This document shows positions 27,657 to 36,366 of a DNA stretch of 64,000 bases, piece by piece. Numbering within the stretch: position 1 is the first letter of the stretch; the number at the start of each line of letters is the position of its first letter. The notes beneath the pieces are model-generated. The model made no database searches and had not been told where the DNA came from. It worked only from the letters and a program-made list of their open reading frames with translations. Made by a program: the position numbers and the translations under genes. The DNA is taken from the NCBI RefSeq assembly GCF_000719975.1, contig NZ_JOIJ01000019.1, positions 19,141 through 83,140 on the forward strand, written 5' to 3'. Source of the stretch: Prauserella rugosa. GTDB taxonomy: Bacteria > Actinomycetota > Actinomycetes > Mycobacteriales > Pseudonocardiaceae.

Positions 27657-28571
27657 TCAGCCGCGGGGGTGGTCGTGTCCGTGGCCGTGGTGATGCTCGT
27701 GGTCGTGCTCGTGACCGTGGTCGTCGTCGTAGTCGGCGACGCCGCGCTTCCAGTAGCCGGTGATGTCGTGGTCGTGTTTGGACAGCCCGAGCTCGTCGCG
27801 CACCCAACGGCGAAGCGGCTTGAGCGTGCCCGCCTCACCGGCCAGCCACACGTACAGCCGCTCGTCGTCGGAAGGACCCGGCACCGGCAGCGAACGCACC
27901 GCGCGCTCGATCAGATCGGTGGTGCCCGGCGCCGCGCCGTCCCGGTGCAACCAGCGCACCTCGACCCCAGCCGGGGCGTCCAACGGGATCTCCTCGGACG
28001 CATCGGCCACCTCGATCACCGCCCAACCCTCCGCGGTCGGCGGCATCTCCTCGAGCCACCTGGCGATCGCGGGCAACGCGGTGATGTCACCGGCCAGCAG
28101 GTACTTGTCGTAACTGGTCGGCACGACCAGTCCCCCCGGCGGGCCCGCGACGTGCACCGACTCGCCGATCCGCGCCGTACGCGCCCACTCCGCGGCCAGA
28201 CCACCGTCGTGCACCGCGATGTCGATGTCGAGCTCACGGGCGACCGGGTCGAACCTGCGCACCGTGTACTCCCGCGAGATCGGCGAGGGACGCGGCCACT
28301 TCAGCATCGTGCCGTTCGGCTCCGGCAACCGCAGCGTGCCGTCCGGATCGGCGAAGATCAGCTTGACGTGTTCGTCCGGCACATGCGCCTCGAAACCGTC
28401 CACACCGGACCCACCGAGCGTGAGCCGGATCAGGCCGGAACCGACCATCTCGGTGCGCACGACCTCCAACGTGCGGATCCCGATCGGATACCCCACCTTC
28501 TCGGCCACCCGCCCCGCACGCACCTCCGCAATGCGATCCAAGTGCCGATGCCGATGATCAACCCGAGTCAT
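27657..28571 (-). CDS. Siderophore-interacting FAD protein with His-rich tail (ViuB type)
   Basis: 304 residues. SIP/ViuB flavoreductases reduce ferric siderophore inside the cell to release Fe(II). The FAD-binding N-terminal half has RLTLGG, the SREYTVRRFD motif that contacts the flavin, and AGPPGGLVV. The NAD(P)H-like half has YLLAGDITALPAIARWLEE and VWLAGEAGTLKPLRRWVRDE. The usual C-terminal YWKRG is followed by about 25 residues made of His, Asp, Glu and Gly (13 His; DHGHEHDHEHHHG and onwards), which most family members lack. ATG at 28571 chosen by homology; an upstream extension is not conserved. Confidence 0.9.
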   Translation of the reverse strand: MTRVDHRHRHLDRIAEVRAGRVAEKVGYPIGIRTLEVVRTEMVGSGLIRLTLGGSGVDGFEAHVPDEHVKLIFADPDGTLRLPEPNGTMLKWPRPSPISREYTVRRFDPVARELDIDIAVHDGGLAAEWARTARIGESVHVAGPPGGLVVPTSYDKYLLAGDITALPAIARWLEEMPPTAEGWAVIEVADASEEIPLDAPAGVEVRWLHRDGAAPGTTDLIERAVRSLPVPGPSDDERLYVWLAGEAGTLKPLRRWVRDELGLSKHDHDITGYWKRGVADYDDDHGHEHDHEHHHGHGHDHPRG

Positions 28572-28607
28572 GCGTCCTCCACTGTGTTTTGCGGGACACC
28601 CTCCCCT

Positions 28608-28633
28608 GCTGTGGCGGAAAAGCGTGCCACAGC
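28608..28633 (-). promoter_or_regulatory. Hairpin in the ArCP-SIP intergenic gap
   Basis: GCTGTGGC and GCCACAGC form an 8-bp stem around a 10-nt loop within the 112-bp gap, the longest gap inside the siderophore run. It may be a processing site, a partial terminator or an mRNA-stabilising hairpin that lowers expression of the genes downstream. No U tract. Confidence 0.4.
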
Positions 28634-28683
28634 GGGGGCCCAACCCGGTCGGACGCCATGACCCAGAGCTCCGCGATTGTCAG

Positions 28684-28935
28684 TCACGCGTCCTCCTTCA
28701 CGAGGAGCGACACCCAGTGCCCCAGCTCCGGCCGTTCGGCCAGGTCGGGGAACTCGACCGTGTCCGCGCCCGCGGCACGCCAACGCTCGATCAGGCTCAT
28801 GATGCGGATCGAGTCGAGCCCGGCATCCATGAGGTTCTCGTCGGCGGCGATGCCGTCGGCATCCCGTCCGAGCAGTTCGGCCACATCGGCACGGATCGCC
28901 GACTCGGTGATCGGTCCGGTGGTGGGTTCAGCCAT
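28684..28935 (-). CDS. Stand-alone aryl carrier protein
   Basis: An 83-residue carrier domain. The phosphopantetheine site is in MDAGLDSIRIMSLIERWR (Ser at about residue 46), followed by TVEFPDLAERPELGHWVSLL, the helix 3/4 region found in EntB- and DhbB-type aryl carriers. It should be loaded with DHB by the DhbE ligase and dock with the starter C domain of the NRPS. In E. coli and Bacillus the same domain is fused to the C-terminus of the isochorismatase; here it is a separate gene, 54 bp downstream of dhbB. Confidence 0.9.
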   Translation of the reverse strand: MAEPTTGPITESAIRADVAELLGRDADGIAADENLMDAGLDSIRIMSLIERWRAAGADTVEFPDLAERPELGHWVSLLVKEDA

Positions 28936-28989
28936 GTCTGTCGTCCCCTGTCGTGGTGGATCTCGGTTACAGCGCCGGGTACGGCACCG

Positions 28990-29664
28990 CTACAGCGCCG
29001 CCGCGGGCACCGGTGCGGTCAGCGCATCCTTCGCGGCCGCGGTGTCGACGACGGAGCCGCACACGCCCGCGACATACGCACACGCCTGGTCGTGCCGCTC
29101 GCGGGAGAAATCGGCGACCGCGTCGGCGACGAGGAACGGGCGCACGTCCCGCATGAAAGCCTCCTGCGCCGTGGCCTGGCAGCCGATGTGGGCGTAGACG
29201 CCCGTGATCATCAGCTGGTCGCGGCCCTGGGCGGCGAGCCGCTCGGCGAAGTCACTGCGCTGGAAGGCGCTGTAGCGCCACTTCACCAGCACCGTGTCCG
29301 CATCGGACGGTGCCAGCTCGTCGACGACATCGGCCACGCCGGGATCGGCATCCACGTGAGCACGCATGCCCTCGCCCCAGAAGTCGGTCTGCAGGCCGCG
29401 TTCGCCCTGCGGCGGTTTCGCAGGCTGGGCCGTGTAGTACACCGGCACGCCACGCTCGTGACACTTGTCGACGAGCGCGGCGATGTTGGCGATCACGTCC
29501 GGAACAGGAGCACCCGCGAACGGCCGCAGGAAATAGCGCTGCATGTCGTGCACGAGCAACGCCGCCCGGCTCGCGTCGAGGCGCCAGTCGACCCGGCCGG
29601 ACGGCAGTTCGTCCGATGTGGGCAGACGGTAGGGCTCGATCTTCGGCAGGGACAACCACATCAC
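28990..29664 (-). CDS. dhbB: Isochorismatase (DHB pathway), without carrier domain
   Basis: Hydrolyses isochorismate to 2,3-dihydro-2,3-dihydroxybenzoate and pyruvate. 224 residues: [15 protein letters not shown] has the catalytic Asp, [15 protein letters not shown] the catalytic Lys, and [19 protein letters not shown] is the EntB/DhbB signature. The protein stops after the isochorismatase fold, so the aryl carrier is supplied by the next gene. The start overlaps the dhbE stop by 4 bp. Confidence 0.93.
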   Translation of the reverse strand: MMWLSLPKIEPYRLPTSDELPSGRVDWRLDASRAALLVHDMQRYFLRPFAGAPVPDVIANIAALVDKCHERGVPVYYTAQPAKPPQGERGLQTDFWGEGMRAHVDADPGVADVVDELAPSDADTVLVKWRYSAFQRSDFAERLAAQGRDQLMITGVYAHIGCQATAQEAFMRDVRPFLVADAVADFSRERHDQACAYVAGVCGSVVDTAAAKDALTAPVPAAAL

Positions 29665-31307
29665 CCGTTCTTCGCCTGGGCCGCGAGCAGTGCCCGCAGC
29701 TCCCGTTTGCTCGTCTTGCCGACCCCGGTCGTCGGGAACTCACCGGTCAGCACCACGCGGTCGGGCACCTTGAACGCGGCGACCCCTCGCTCACGGACGA
29801 ACCGGCGCAGCTCCGCCTCGGCGGGCTCGGCACCATCGGCGGGCACCACGTAGGCGCACGTGCGCTCGCCGAGATAGTCGTCGGACATGCCGACGACCGC
29901 CGCGTCGACGACGTCGGGATGCGCCATCAGGTGGTTCTCCACCTCTTCGGGCGCGACCTTCTCGCCGCCGCGGTTGATCTGTTCCTTCACCCTGCCGACG
30001 ACCTCGACGTGCCCGGAGGGGTGGAACCGGACGAGGTCGCCGGTGCGGTAGAAGCCGTCGGGGGTGAACGCCGTGGCGTTGTGCTCGGCCGCGCGGTAGT
30101 AGCCGCGGATCGTGTACGGGCCGCGCGTGAGCAGCGCGCCCGCCTGGCCGGGTTCGACGACGTCGTCGGAACTCGCCTCGGGGTTGTCGGGGTCGACGAC
30201 CCTGATCTCGTCGTCGAGGGAGATCGGCCTGCCCTGCGTGGACAGGACGAGCTCGTCCGGATCGTCGAGTCGCGTGTAGAACACCAGGCCCTCGGCCATT
30301 CCGAACACCTGCTGCAGCCTGCACCCGAGTGCGGGCTCGATCCGCTCGGCCAGTTCCCTGGCGCACTTGGCCCCACCGACGAGCAGAACCTCCAGTGTGG
30401 ACAGATCCCGCGTCGTGCGCGCGGCCGCCTGCACCCACGCGGCGGCCAGCGGCGGCACCACACCGCACATCGTGACACCCTCGGACTCGATCAGCCCGAA
30501 CGCGGTGTCGGCGTCGGGACGCGGCGACAGCACCACGGTCGATCCCGCGTGCAGCGCGCCGAGGATTCCGGGCGAACTCATCGGGTAGTTGTGGGCAACC
30601 GGCAGCACCACGAGGTACACACTCTCGGGCCGCAGGCGGCAGATCCGCGCGCTCTCCCGGACGCTGTAGAGGTAGTCGTCGTGGGTGCGCGGGATCAATT
30701 TGGACATTCCCGTGCTGCCGCCGGAGAGTTGGAGGAACGCCAGCCCGGACGGGTCCGGATCGGGCAGTTCCTTCGGCTCCGCGGCGGCCAGTTCGGCGAA
30801 CTCGGCCTCGCCCACCACGAACACGTTGCGCACGGACGGCACGTCACCGGCCACCGCGCGCGCCTCCGCGGCGAAGTCGTGCCGCTCGTGCTCGCCCACG
30901 GTGACGATTGCCGAGGCCTCGGCGTGCGCCGCGAAGTGTGTCAGCTCCGAACGCCGATGCGCGGGCAACGCGAACACGGGCAACGCGCCCGCACGCCACA
31001 GCCCGAAGATCACCGGCACGTACTCGGCGACGTTCGGCAGCTGCACGATGACCCGCTGCCCGTCGGCGATGCCGCGCTCGACGAACCCGGCCGCCAGCCG
31101 GTGGGCACGGTCGTCGAGCTCGGCGTAGGTCCATCGCACCTGCTCGCCGCCCTCGGCGCTGACGCCCACGACCGCGGTGCGCTCCGCGTACGCCTCGGCG
31201 AGGCCGGTGAGCCACGTGCCGAACGTCTGCCCCTGCCAGTACCCGAGCGCCCGGTACCGCGCCGCGTCCGCGGCGGGCCATGGCGTGTGGTCCGGACCGC
31301 CGGTCAT
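29661..31307 (-). CDS. dhbE: 2,3-dihydroxybenzoate-AMP ligase
   Basis: Activates DHB with ATP and loads it on the aryl carrier protein. 548 residues. The A-domain core [18 protein letters not shown] is the DhbE/EntE form (GG-S-TG, not TSGTTG). The active-site region is [20 protein letters not shown], where the Asn after His is the residue that recognises the catechol acid in this family. Further marks are [23 protein letters not shown] and the C-terminal [15 protein letters not shown] at 31307 overlaps the dhbC stop (ATGA). Confidence 0.94.
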   Translation of the reverse strand: MTGGPDHTPWPAADAARYRALGYWQGQTFGTWLTGLAEAYAERTAVVGVSAEGGEQVRWTYAELDDRAHRLAAGFVERGIADGQRVIVQLPNVAEYVPVIFGLWRAGALPVFALPAHRRSELTHFAAHAEASAIVTVGEHERHDFAAEARAVAGDVPSVRNVFVVGEAEFAELAAAEPKELPDPDPSGLAFLQLSGGSTGMSKLIPRTHDDYLYSVRESARICRLRPESVYLVVLPVAHNYPMSSPGILGALHAGSTVVLSPRPDADTAFGLIESEGVTMCGVVPPLAAAWVQAAARTTRDLSTLEVLLVGGAKCARELAERIEPALGCRLQQVFGMAEGLVFYTRLDDPDELVLSTQGRPISLDDEIRVVDPDNPEASSDDVVEPGQAGALLTRGPYTIRGYYRAAEHNATAFTPDGFYRTGDLVRFHPSGHVEVVGRVKEQINRGGEKVAPEEVENHLMAHPDVVDAAVVGMSDDYLGERTCAYVVPADGAEPAEAELRRFVRERGVAAFKVPDRVVLTGEFPTTGVGKTSKRELRALLAAQAKNG

Positions 31308-32518
31308 CGCGCTCCCCCGTCCACGCCCAGCGCCGCCAGCAGCGTGCCGAACTTCGCGCTCGTCTCGGCCAGTTCGGCATCGGGGTCGGACCCGGCGACG
31401 ATGCCCGCCCCCGCGTACACCCGCACGGCCTGCCCTGCCGCCTCGGCGCAGCGGATCGTCACGACCCACTCGCCGTCGCCGTCGGCGTCGGTCCAGCCGA
31501 CGAGACCCGCGTAGTACCCACGGTCGGTCGGTTCGAGGTCGGCGATGACGTCGCGCGCCGTCGACGTCGGCACCCCGCACACCGCGGGCGTCGGGTGCAG
31601 CGCCTCGGCGATCGCCAGCGACGAGGACGCCGGGTCGTCGGGTGCGGCCAGCGTGCCGGTGATCCGCGTCGACAGGTGCCACATGGTCGGGGTGCCGATC
31701 ACCTCGGGGTCGGGCACGTCGAGCTCGGAGCACAGCGACCGCAGCACGTCGACGATCTGGCGGACCACGATCTCGTGTTCGGCGCGGTCCTTCTCGGCGG
31801 TACGCAGGTCGTCGATCCGCCGACGGTTCTCGGCGTCGTCGGGGTCGTCGGCCACGCGCGGGCGCGATCCCGCGAGAGGGTTGACCACGACGGTGTTGCC
31901 CGTGCGGGAGATGAGCAGCTCCGGGCTCGCGCCGAACAGCGTGCGGGCGGCCGGGTCGCCGGGGGCCGTGACGTCGACGGCGAAGGCGTGCGCGGCCGGG
32001 TTCGCCCACACCAGGCTGGCCAGCAGCGGCGGCACGGACACCGGCTCGTCGGCGGTCAGGTCGAGCGCGCGGGCCAGGACGACCTTGTCGATGTCGCCGG
32101 TCTCGATGTGCAGCAGCGCCTTGCGCACGGCCTCGACGTAGTCGGCGGGTTCCGGCCTGGGGGTGACGGTCCACGAGCGCGCCGCAGCACCGTGCGTGCC
32201 CTGCACGTCCCCGGCTTCGGGGGCGGGTGCGCGCCGCACGACCGACGGCACCACGAGGCTGGACTCGCCGTCCGGGCGGAAGCCGATGGCGCCGGCGACG
32301 ATCGGTTCGGCCACGCCCGCCTCACGCGCCTGCGCGAGCGCCCGCGCGGCCGCGTCGGCGTGCGAACCGCCTGCGCCGCGGCGCACGATCGCGTGGACGC
32401 CGTCGGCCAGCAGCGTGCCGCCGGGCGACGAGTAGTAGAACGAGCCGGGCAGATACGCCGTCAGCAGATCCCCGGCTCCGTATTCGGGCCGTGGCCGGGC
32501 GAGGACCGGTGAGGACAC
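31304..32518 (-). CDS. dhbC: Isochorismate synthase
   Basis: Converts chorismate to isochorismate, the first committed step to DHB. 404 residues of the chorismate-binding fold: [12 protein letters not shown] near the middle, then [19 protein letters not shown] (active-site region), [14 protein letters not shown], the HLSTRITG segment, [11 protein letters not shown] and the C-terminal YAGLVGW...[10 protein letters not shown]. First gene of the minus-strand siderophore run and about 70 bp downstream of an iron box. MenF-type enzymes of menaquinone synthesis are alternatives, but the position settles it. Confidence 0.93.
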   Translation of the reverse strand: MSSPVLARPRPEYGAGDLLTAYLPGSFYYSSPGGTLLADGVHAIVRRGAGGSHADAAARALAQAREAGVAEPIVAGAIGFRPDGESSLVVPSVVRRAPAPEAGDVQGTHGAAARSWTVTPRPEPADYVEAVRKALLHIETGDIDKVVLARALDLTADEPVSVPPLLASLVWANPAAHAFAVDVTAPGDPAARTLFGASPELLISRTGNTVVVNPLAGSRPRVADDPDDAENRRRIDDLRTAEKDRAEHEIVVRQIVDVLRSLCSELDVPDPEVIGTPTMWHLSTRITGTLAAPDDPASSSLAIAEALHPTPAVCGVPTSTARDVIADLEPTDRGYYAGLVGWTDADGDGEWVVTIRCAEAAGQAVRVYAGAGIVAGSDPDAELAETSAKFGTLLAALGVDGGAR

Positions 32519-32589
32519 TCAGGCAACTCCCTCGGATGACACGTCGTTCACTCCTCGTCGACGCCGAGTCGAGCAGGCAGACCCGAACG

Positions 32590-32608
32590 TCTGGTTAGCC
32601 TTACCTAA
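32590..32608 (-). promoter_or_regulatory. IdeR/DmdR-type iron box upstream of dhbC
   Basis: Read on the minus strand the site is TTAGGTAAGGCTAACCAGA, 16 of 19 matches by hand to the actinobacterial IdeR/DtxR consensus (TTAGGTTAGGCTAACCTAA). It sits about 75 bp before the dhbC start. It should shut off the siderophore run when iron is plentiful. A weaker copy (about 13 of 19) lies at 32626-32644, so that TTACCTAACG and CGTTAGGTAA form a 10-bp inverted repeat around a 13-bp spacer. Confidence 0.8.
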
Positions 32609-32734
32609 CGAATGAGAACCGTACGTTAGGTAAGCCTTAGATGAAAGATGCCGCCGTGAGATCCGGTTCACAGGCACGCGCGCGGATTCGGGCGCCGAGG
32701 TGCAGGCGAGCGCACCGGCCCAACGCGGGCGAGG

Positions 32735-33445
32735 TCAGGAACAGGGGATGAGCTCGGACGATTCGACGTCCACCTCGGGCCAGCCGCGCAGTGAACCGGG
32801 TGAGCCGTAGATGTCGGTGCAGCCGACGGTCCCGCCCGAGAGGTCGAACACCTCGACCAGCACGGGCGCGACCTGGCAGGCCGACACGCTGTCGACGTCA
32901 CTGCAGTCGTGGCTGACCACGAGCACCTCGGGCACGTCGTCGGCGTCCACGTCGTCGAGCGTCACGCTTCCCGCGTCGGAGAAGTACGGCCGCTGATCGG
33001 ACCGCCAGTTGTCGCCCTGCCAGATGTGCACCTCGCCGACCACGCCGCCGTCGTGCGGCCCGCGCACCAGGCACACCGGCGTGGCGCTCTCCTCGCAGCG
33101 CAGCGAGTCTCGGTTGAGCGGCACCCCCATCGAGGCGACCGTGACCTCGGCGATGCTGCCCGACGTCGGACCGCCCGCGCGCAACCGCGCCACCGAGCCG
33201 CGGGCGTCGGCGAGCAGCTCGACCGGCATGCCGTTCACCGAATCGGACGCCACGACCCGGCACGGGCCGCCACCGCAGCCCGCGTCGCCGGTCTCGGTCG
33301 GCATCGACAGCCCGTCGGCGGAGTCACGTTCCTCCCCGGGACGCACGAGGACGGCGACGAGCAACGACGCCACCACGACCACCACGGCGACGGCCGCGGT
33401 GAGCAGCACCGGCCTCGGCGGCCGCGACCACGACTGGCTGGACAC
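32735..33445 (-). CDS. Hypothetical single-span exported protein
   Basis: 236 residues. A hydrophobic segment at about 13-34 (LLTAAVAVVVVVASLLVAVL) after a short basic N-terminus anchors or exports the protein. The rest is extracytoplasmic, with seven or eight cysteines (CGGGPC, RCEE, PVCLVRG, HDCSD, SACQ, GCTD, terminal PCS) that could form disulfides, and an acidic VTLDDVDADDVPEVLVVSHD stretch resembling an FG-GAP/calcium-loop repeat. No function assigned. It lies between the siderophore operon promoter and the SAV_915-like gene and reads away from the latter. Confidence 0.75.
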   Translation of the reverse strand: MSSQSWSRPPRPVLLTAAVAVVVVVASLLVAVLVRPGEERDSADGLSMPTETGDAGCGGGPCRVVASDSVNGMPVELLADARGSVARLRAGGPTSGSIAEVTVASMGVPLNRDSLRCEESATPVCLVRGPHDGGVVGEVHIWQGDNWRSDQRPYFSDAGSVTLDDVDADDVPEVLVVSHDCSDVDSVSACQVAPVLVEVFDLSGGTVGCTDIYGSPGSLRGWPEVDVESSELIPCS

Positions 33446-33539
33446 CCCACCGAGCCTAGATGTCGCCGAGATCGATCACCCCGCGTCCGCGGCCTATCGC
33501 TGGGTCGTGGGACAAGGTGGGTCACGGACCGCGCACGGC

Positions 33540-33545
33540 TACCGT
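33540..33545 (+). promoter_or_regulatory. Candidate -10 box for the SAV_915-like gene
   Basis: TACCGT lies 7 nt before the GTG at 33553, and no ribosome binding site intervenes, consistent with a leaderless mRNA. Confidence 0.4.
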
Positions 33546-33552
33546 CGTCGCG

Positions 33553-33831
33553 GTGACGAACCCCCAGCTTCCGCCCGTCGTGTACCTGCCGACCGGCCCG
33601 CACCACGGAACCGCCACCGAGCAGGCCGACATCGAGCTGCGCCGCACCCCCGACGGACGCCTCGCGCTGCTGGCCTACTCCGCCGTGGACCGCCTCGTCG
33701 AGTGCTGCGGCCCGCACCAGCCGTGGATGCTCGTGCAGACCTCCGACCTGCCGGCCCTCCACGAGTCGCAGCCGTACGAGCTCATCCTGCTCGACGCCAA
33801 GATCCCCGAGGAGCTGCGCCGCACCGCGTGA
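33553..33831 (+). CDS. SAV_915-family conserved small protein
   Basis: 92 residues. Contains the pattern [20 protein letters not shown], then [20 protein letters not shown] and a closing [14 protein letters not shown], which I recognise from the actinobacterial SAV_915 family of unknown function. The GTG at 33553 is preferred over upstream starts because conservation begins at [12 protein letters not shown] and because of the -10 box just upstream. Cytoplasmic; function unknown. Confidence 0.75.
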   Translation: MTNPQLPPVVYLPTGPHHGTATEQADIELRRTPDGRLALLAYSAVDRLVECCGPHQPWMLVQTSDLPALHESQPYELILLDAKIPEELRRTA

Positions 33832-33934
33832 GCGCACCACCGCGCCGGCTCACCCGGCCGTGACTCGGGTCTCACCGATGCCCTCCCTCCGGTCCGTAGA
33901 CTCCGATCGAGAACGGCGTGACATGGAGGTAGGC

Positions 33935-35722
33935 GTGCCGGAGCGAGGCAGCGTGACGAAGGTGCTCATCGCGAACCGTGGCGAGATCGCGGTACGCGTG
34001 ATCCGGGCCGCGAAGGACGCGGGTATCGCGAGCGTGGCCGTCTACGCCGATCCGGACCGGGACGCACCGCACGTCCGGCTCGCCGACGAGGCGTTCGCGC
34101 TCGGCGGGCAGACGGCGGCCGACAGCTACCTGGTGTTCGACAAGCTGCTCGACGCCGCGAAGCGTTCGGGCGCCGATTCGGTCCACCCCGGCTACGGCTT
34201 CCTGTCCGAGAACGCGGACTTCGCGCAGGCGGTCATCGACGCCGGGCTGACGTGGATCGGCCCCTCCCCGCAGGCGATCCGCGACCTCGGCGACAAGGTG
34301 ACCGCGCGGCACATCGCGTTGAAGGCGGGCGCCCCGCTCGTGCCCGGCACGAAGGACCCGGCGGCCAGCGCGGACGAGATCGTCGCGTTCGCGCAGGAGC
34401 ACGGACTTCCGGTGGCCATCAAGGCCGCCTTCGGTGGCGGCGGCCGCGGCCTGAAGGTCGCCCGCACCATCGACGAGATCCCCGAGCTGTTCGAGTCGGC
34501 CACCCGCGAGGCCGTCGCCGCGTTCGGCCGCGGCGAGTGCTTCGTCGAGCGCTACCTCGACAAGCCCCGCCACGTCGAGGCCCAGGTTCTCGCCGACCAG
34601 CACGGCAACGTCATCGTCGTCGGCACCCGCGACTGCTCGCTGCAGCGCAGGCACCAGAAGCTCGTCGAGGAGGCGCCCGCGCCGTTCCTCACCGACGAGC
34701 AGCGCGCCACGATCCACTCCTCGGCCAAGGCCATCTGCGCCGAGGCCGGGTACTACGGCGCAGGCACGGTCGAGTACCTCGTCGGGGTCGACGGCACGAT
34801 CTCGTTCCTCGAGGTCAACACGCGGCTCCAGGTCGAACACCCCGTCTCCGAGGAGACGACGGGCCTCGACCTGGTGCGCGAGCAGTTCCGCATCGCCGAG
34901 GGCGGCGTGCTGCCGCTGACCCAGGACCCGACACCGCGCGGGCACTCCATCGAGTTCCGCATCAACGGCGAGGACGCAGGCCGGGGCTTCCTGCCCGCCC
35001 CGGGCACGGTGACGAAGCTGGAGTTCCCCGACGGGCCCGGCGTGCGCGTCGACTCCGGCGTCGAGACCGGCACCGTCATCGGCGGGCAGTTCGACTCGAT
35101 GCTGGCCAAGGTCATCGTCACCGGCGCCGACCGCGACCAGGCCATCGAACGCTCCCGCCGCGCCCTCGACGAGATGGTCGCCGAGGGCATGGCCACCGTG
35201 CTGCCCTTCCACCGGACGATCCTGCGCGACCCGGCGTTCGTCGGCGACGGCAAGAACTTCTCGGTGCACACGCGGTGGATCGAGACCGAGTTCGACAACA
35301 CCATCGAGCCCTACACCGGCGACGGCGAGGCCGAGACCGACGAGGAGCCGCGGCAGAACGTCGTGGTGGAGGTCGGCGGCAGGCGCCTCGAGGTGTCGCT
35401 GCCCGCGGGCCTCGCAGCCGTCGGTGGTGGTGCCGGTGCGGGCGCTGGTGCCGCGAAGAAAGCCAAGCCGCGCAAGCGTGGCGGCGGTGGCAAGGCGGCG
35501 GTCAGCGGCGACGCGGTGACCGCCCCGATGCAGGGCACCGTCATCAAGGTCGCCGTCGAGGAGGGCCAGCAGGTCGAGGCGGGCGAACTCATCGTGGTGC
35601 TCGAGGCCATGAAGATGGAGAACCCGGTGACCGCCCACAAGGCCGGCACCGTGACCGGCCTGTCGGCCGACGTCGGCGCCACGGTCAGCCAGGGTGCCGT
35701 CCTGCTCGAGCTGAAGGACTGA
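33935..35722 (+). CDS. accA3: Acetyl/propionyl-CoA carboxylase alpha subunit (biotin carboxylase + BCCP)
   Basis: Carboxylates its own biotin with ATP and bicarbonate; shared by several AccD subunits. 595 residues. Biotin carboxylase N-domain [23 protein letters not shown]-grasp [15 protein letters not shown] and [21 protein letters not shown]-domain [10 protein letters not shown] Gly/Ala/Lys-rich linker near 500-525 ([19 protein letters not shown]) leads to the biotinyl domain with [11 protein letters not shown] at the C-terminus. GTG at 33935 is chosen because GGAGG lies 6 nt before it; ATG at 33923 and GTG at 33953 are alternatives. Works with AccD5/AccE 27 kb upstream; BirA at 1933-2754 should biotinylate it. 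Confidence 0.94.
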   Translation: MPERGSVTKVLIANRGEIAVRVIRAAKDAGIASVAVYADPDRDAPHVRLADEAFALGGQTAADSYLVFDKLLDAAKRSGADSVHPGYGFLSENADFAQAVIDAGLTWIGPSPQAIRDLGDKVTARHIALKAGAPLVPGTKDPAASADEIVAFAQEHGLPVAIKAAFGGGGRGLKVARTIDEIPELFESATREAVAAFGRGECFVERYLDKPRHVEAQVLADQHGNVIVVGTRDCSLQRRHQKLVEEAPAPFLTDEQRATIHSSAKAICAEAGYYGAGTVEYLVGVDGTISFLEVNTRLQVEHPVSEETTGLDLVREQFRIAEGGVLPLTQDPTPRGHSIEFRINGEDAGRGFLPAPGTVTKLEFPDGPGVRVDSGVETGTVIGGQFDSMLAKVIVTGADRDQAIERSRRALDEMVAEGMATVLPFHRTILRDPAFVGDGKNFSVHTRWIETEFDNTIEPYTGDGEAETDEEPRQNVVVEVGGRRLEVSLPAGLAAVGGGAGAGAGAAKKAKPRKRGGGGKAAVSGDAVTAPMQGTVIKVAVEEGQQVEAGELIVVLEAMKMENPVTAHKAGTVTGLSADVGATVSQGAVLLELKD

Positions 35723-35728
35723 GTGCAG

Positions 35729-35834
35729 CTCCCGAGGGCCCCATAGTTGCATGGAGTCGAGCACTGCCACGCGGAGCGTGTCCGTTTGGGCGGTGGTGGG
35801 CGACGGGTGGGCGCGACCATGGGGCCCTCGGGAG
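35729..35834. repeat. 106-bp element with 16-bp perfect terminal inverted repeats
   Basis: CTCCCGAGGGCCCCAT (35729-35744) is the exact inverse of ATGGGGCCCTCGGGAG (35819-35834). The 74 bp between contain a small CACGC-GGA-GCGTG hairpin (from 35769) and a G-rich stretch. ACTGA occurs just outside both ends (35718-35722, which includes the accA3 stop, and 35836-35840). It may be a MITE-like element or a structured RNA/terminator. No coding capacity. Confidence 0.75.
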
Positions 35835-35891
35835 TACTGAACAGCGGGCAACGGTTGCGCGAAGCCGTGGCACCCGTGTGACGGGCGGGCA

Positions 35892-35897
35892 TACGAT
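35892..35897 (+). promoter_or_regulatory. Candidate -10 box for the DUF1707 gene
   Basis: TACGAT lies 6 nt before the GTG at 35904, with no separate ribosome binding site; leaderless mRNA likely. Confidence 0.4.
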
Positions 35898-35903
35898 CGG
35901 GGT

Positions 35904-36323
35904 GTGGCTGCTGACCGATCCGAGTTGCGACTCAGCGATGCTGAGCGCCAGGAAGCTCTGGACGCGCTGTCCGAGCACGTACGTACCGGACGCCTCGAGT
36001 TGAGCGAGTTCGACGAGCGTTCGGTTCAGGTCAGCACCGCGAAGTACCGCAAGGACCTGAAGCCGTTGTTCGCCGATCTGCCCGAGCCTCGGCCGAGCGT
36101 CCTCGAAGGGCCGCGCAGGGCCGGCGCCGCTCGCGTGCCCGAACGCGGTGCCCCCGCGCCGCCGCAGCCTTGGAAGGACAAGCTCGTCTCGAGCGCGGTG
36201 CCGATCGCCGCGGTGCTGGCGATCGTGTTGTTCTTCACCGTCGCGAAGGCGTGGGTCGTCTTCCTGCTGCCCGCGGTCGTCGCGTTCGCGGTCGGCGCCC
36301 TGGTCAACCACCGCCGGTCCTGA
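35904..36323 (+). CDS. DUF1707 (SHOCT-like) domain membrane protein
   Basis: 139 residues. The N-terminal DUF1707 domain is clear: LRLSDAERQEALDALSEH, VRTGRLELSEFDERS and DLKPLFADLP. A Pro/Ala-rich linker leads to two hydrophobic helices at about 94-132 (AAVLAIVLFFTVAKAWVVFL, LPAVVAFAVGALV). Tail-anchored with the DUF1707 domain probably in the cytoplasm. Very common in actinomycetes; function unknown. Confidence 0.85.
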   Translation: MAADRSELRLSDAERQEALDALSEHVRTGRLELSEFDERSVQVSTAKYRKDLKPLFADLPEPRPSVLEGPRRAGAARVPERGAPAPPQPWKDKLVSSAVPIAAVLAIVLFFTVAKAWVVFLLPAVVAFAVGALVNHRRS

Positions 36324-36366
36324 CCCGGCTCCACATCAGGGCTCCACATCAGGGCTCCACATCAGA
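36324..36366. repeat. 15-bp tandem repeat, three units
   Basis: GGCTCCACATCAGGG repeats three times between the DUF1707 stop and the convergent GNAT stop, the last copy crossing into the GNAT stop codon. No terminator hairpin is visible in this 38-bp gap. Confidence 0.85.

Noticed and set aside
32641..32751. 36-codon plus-strand frame starting at the second iron box
   Set aside because: No ribosome binding site at useful spacing, Arg-rich translation without similarity, and it runs into the end of the 32735-33445 gene; most likely chance.
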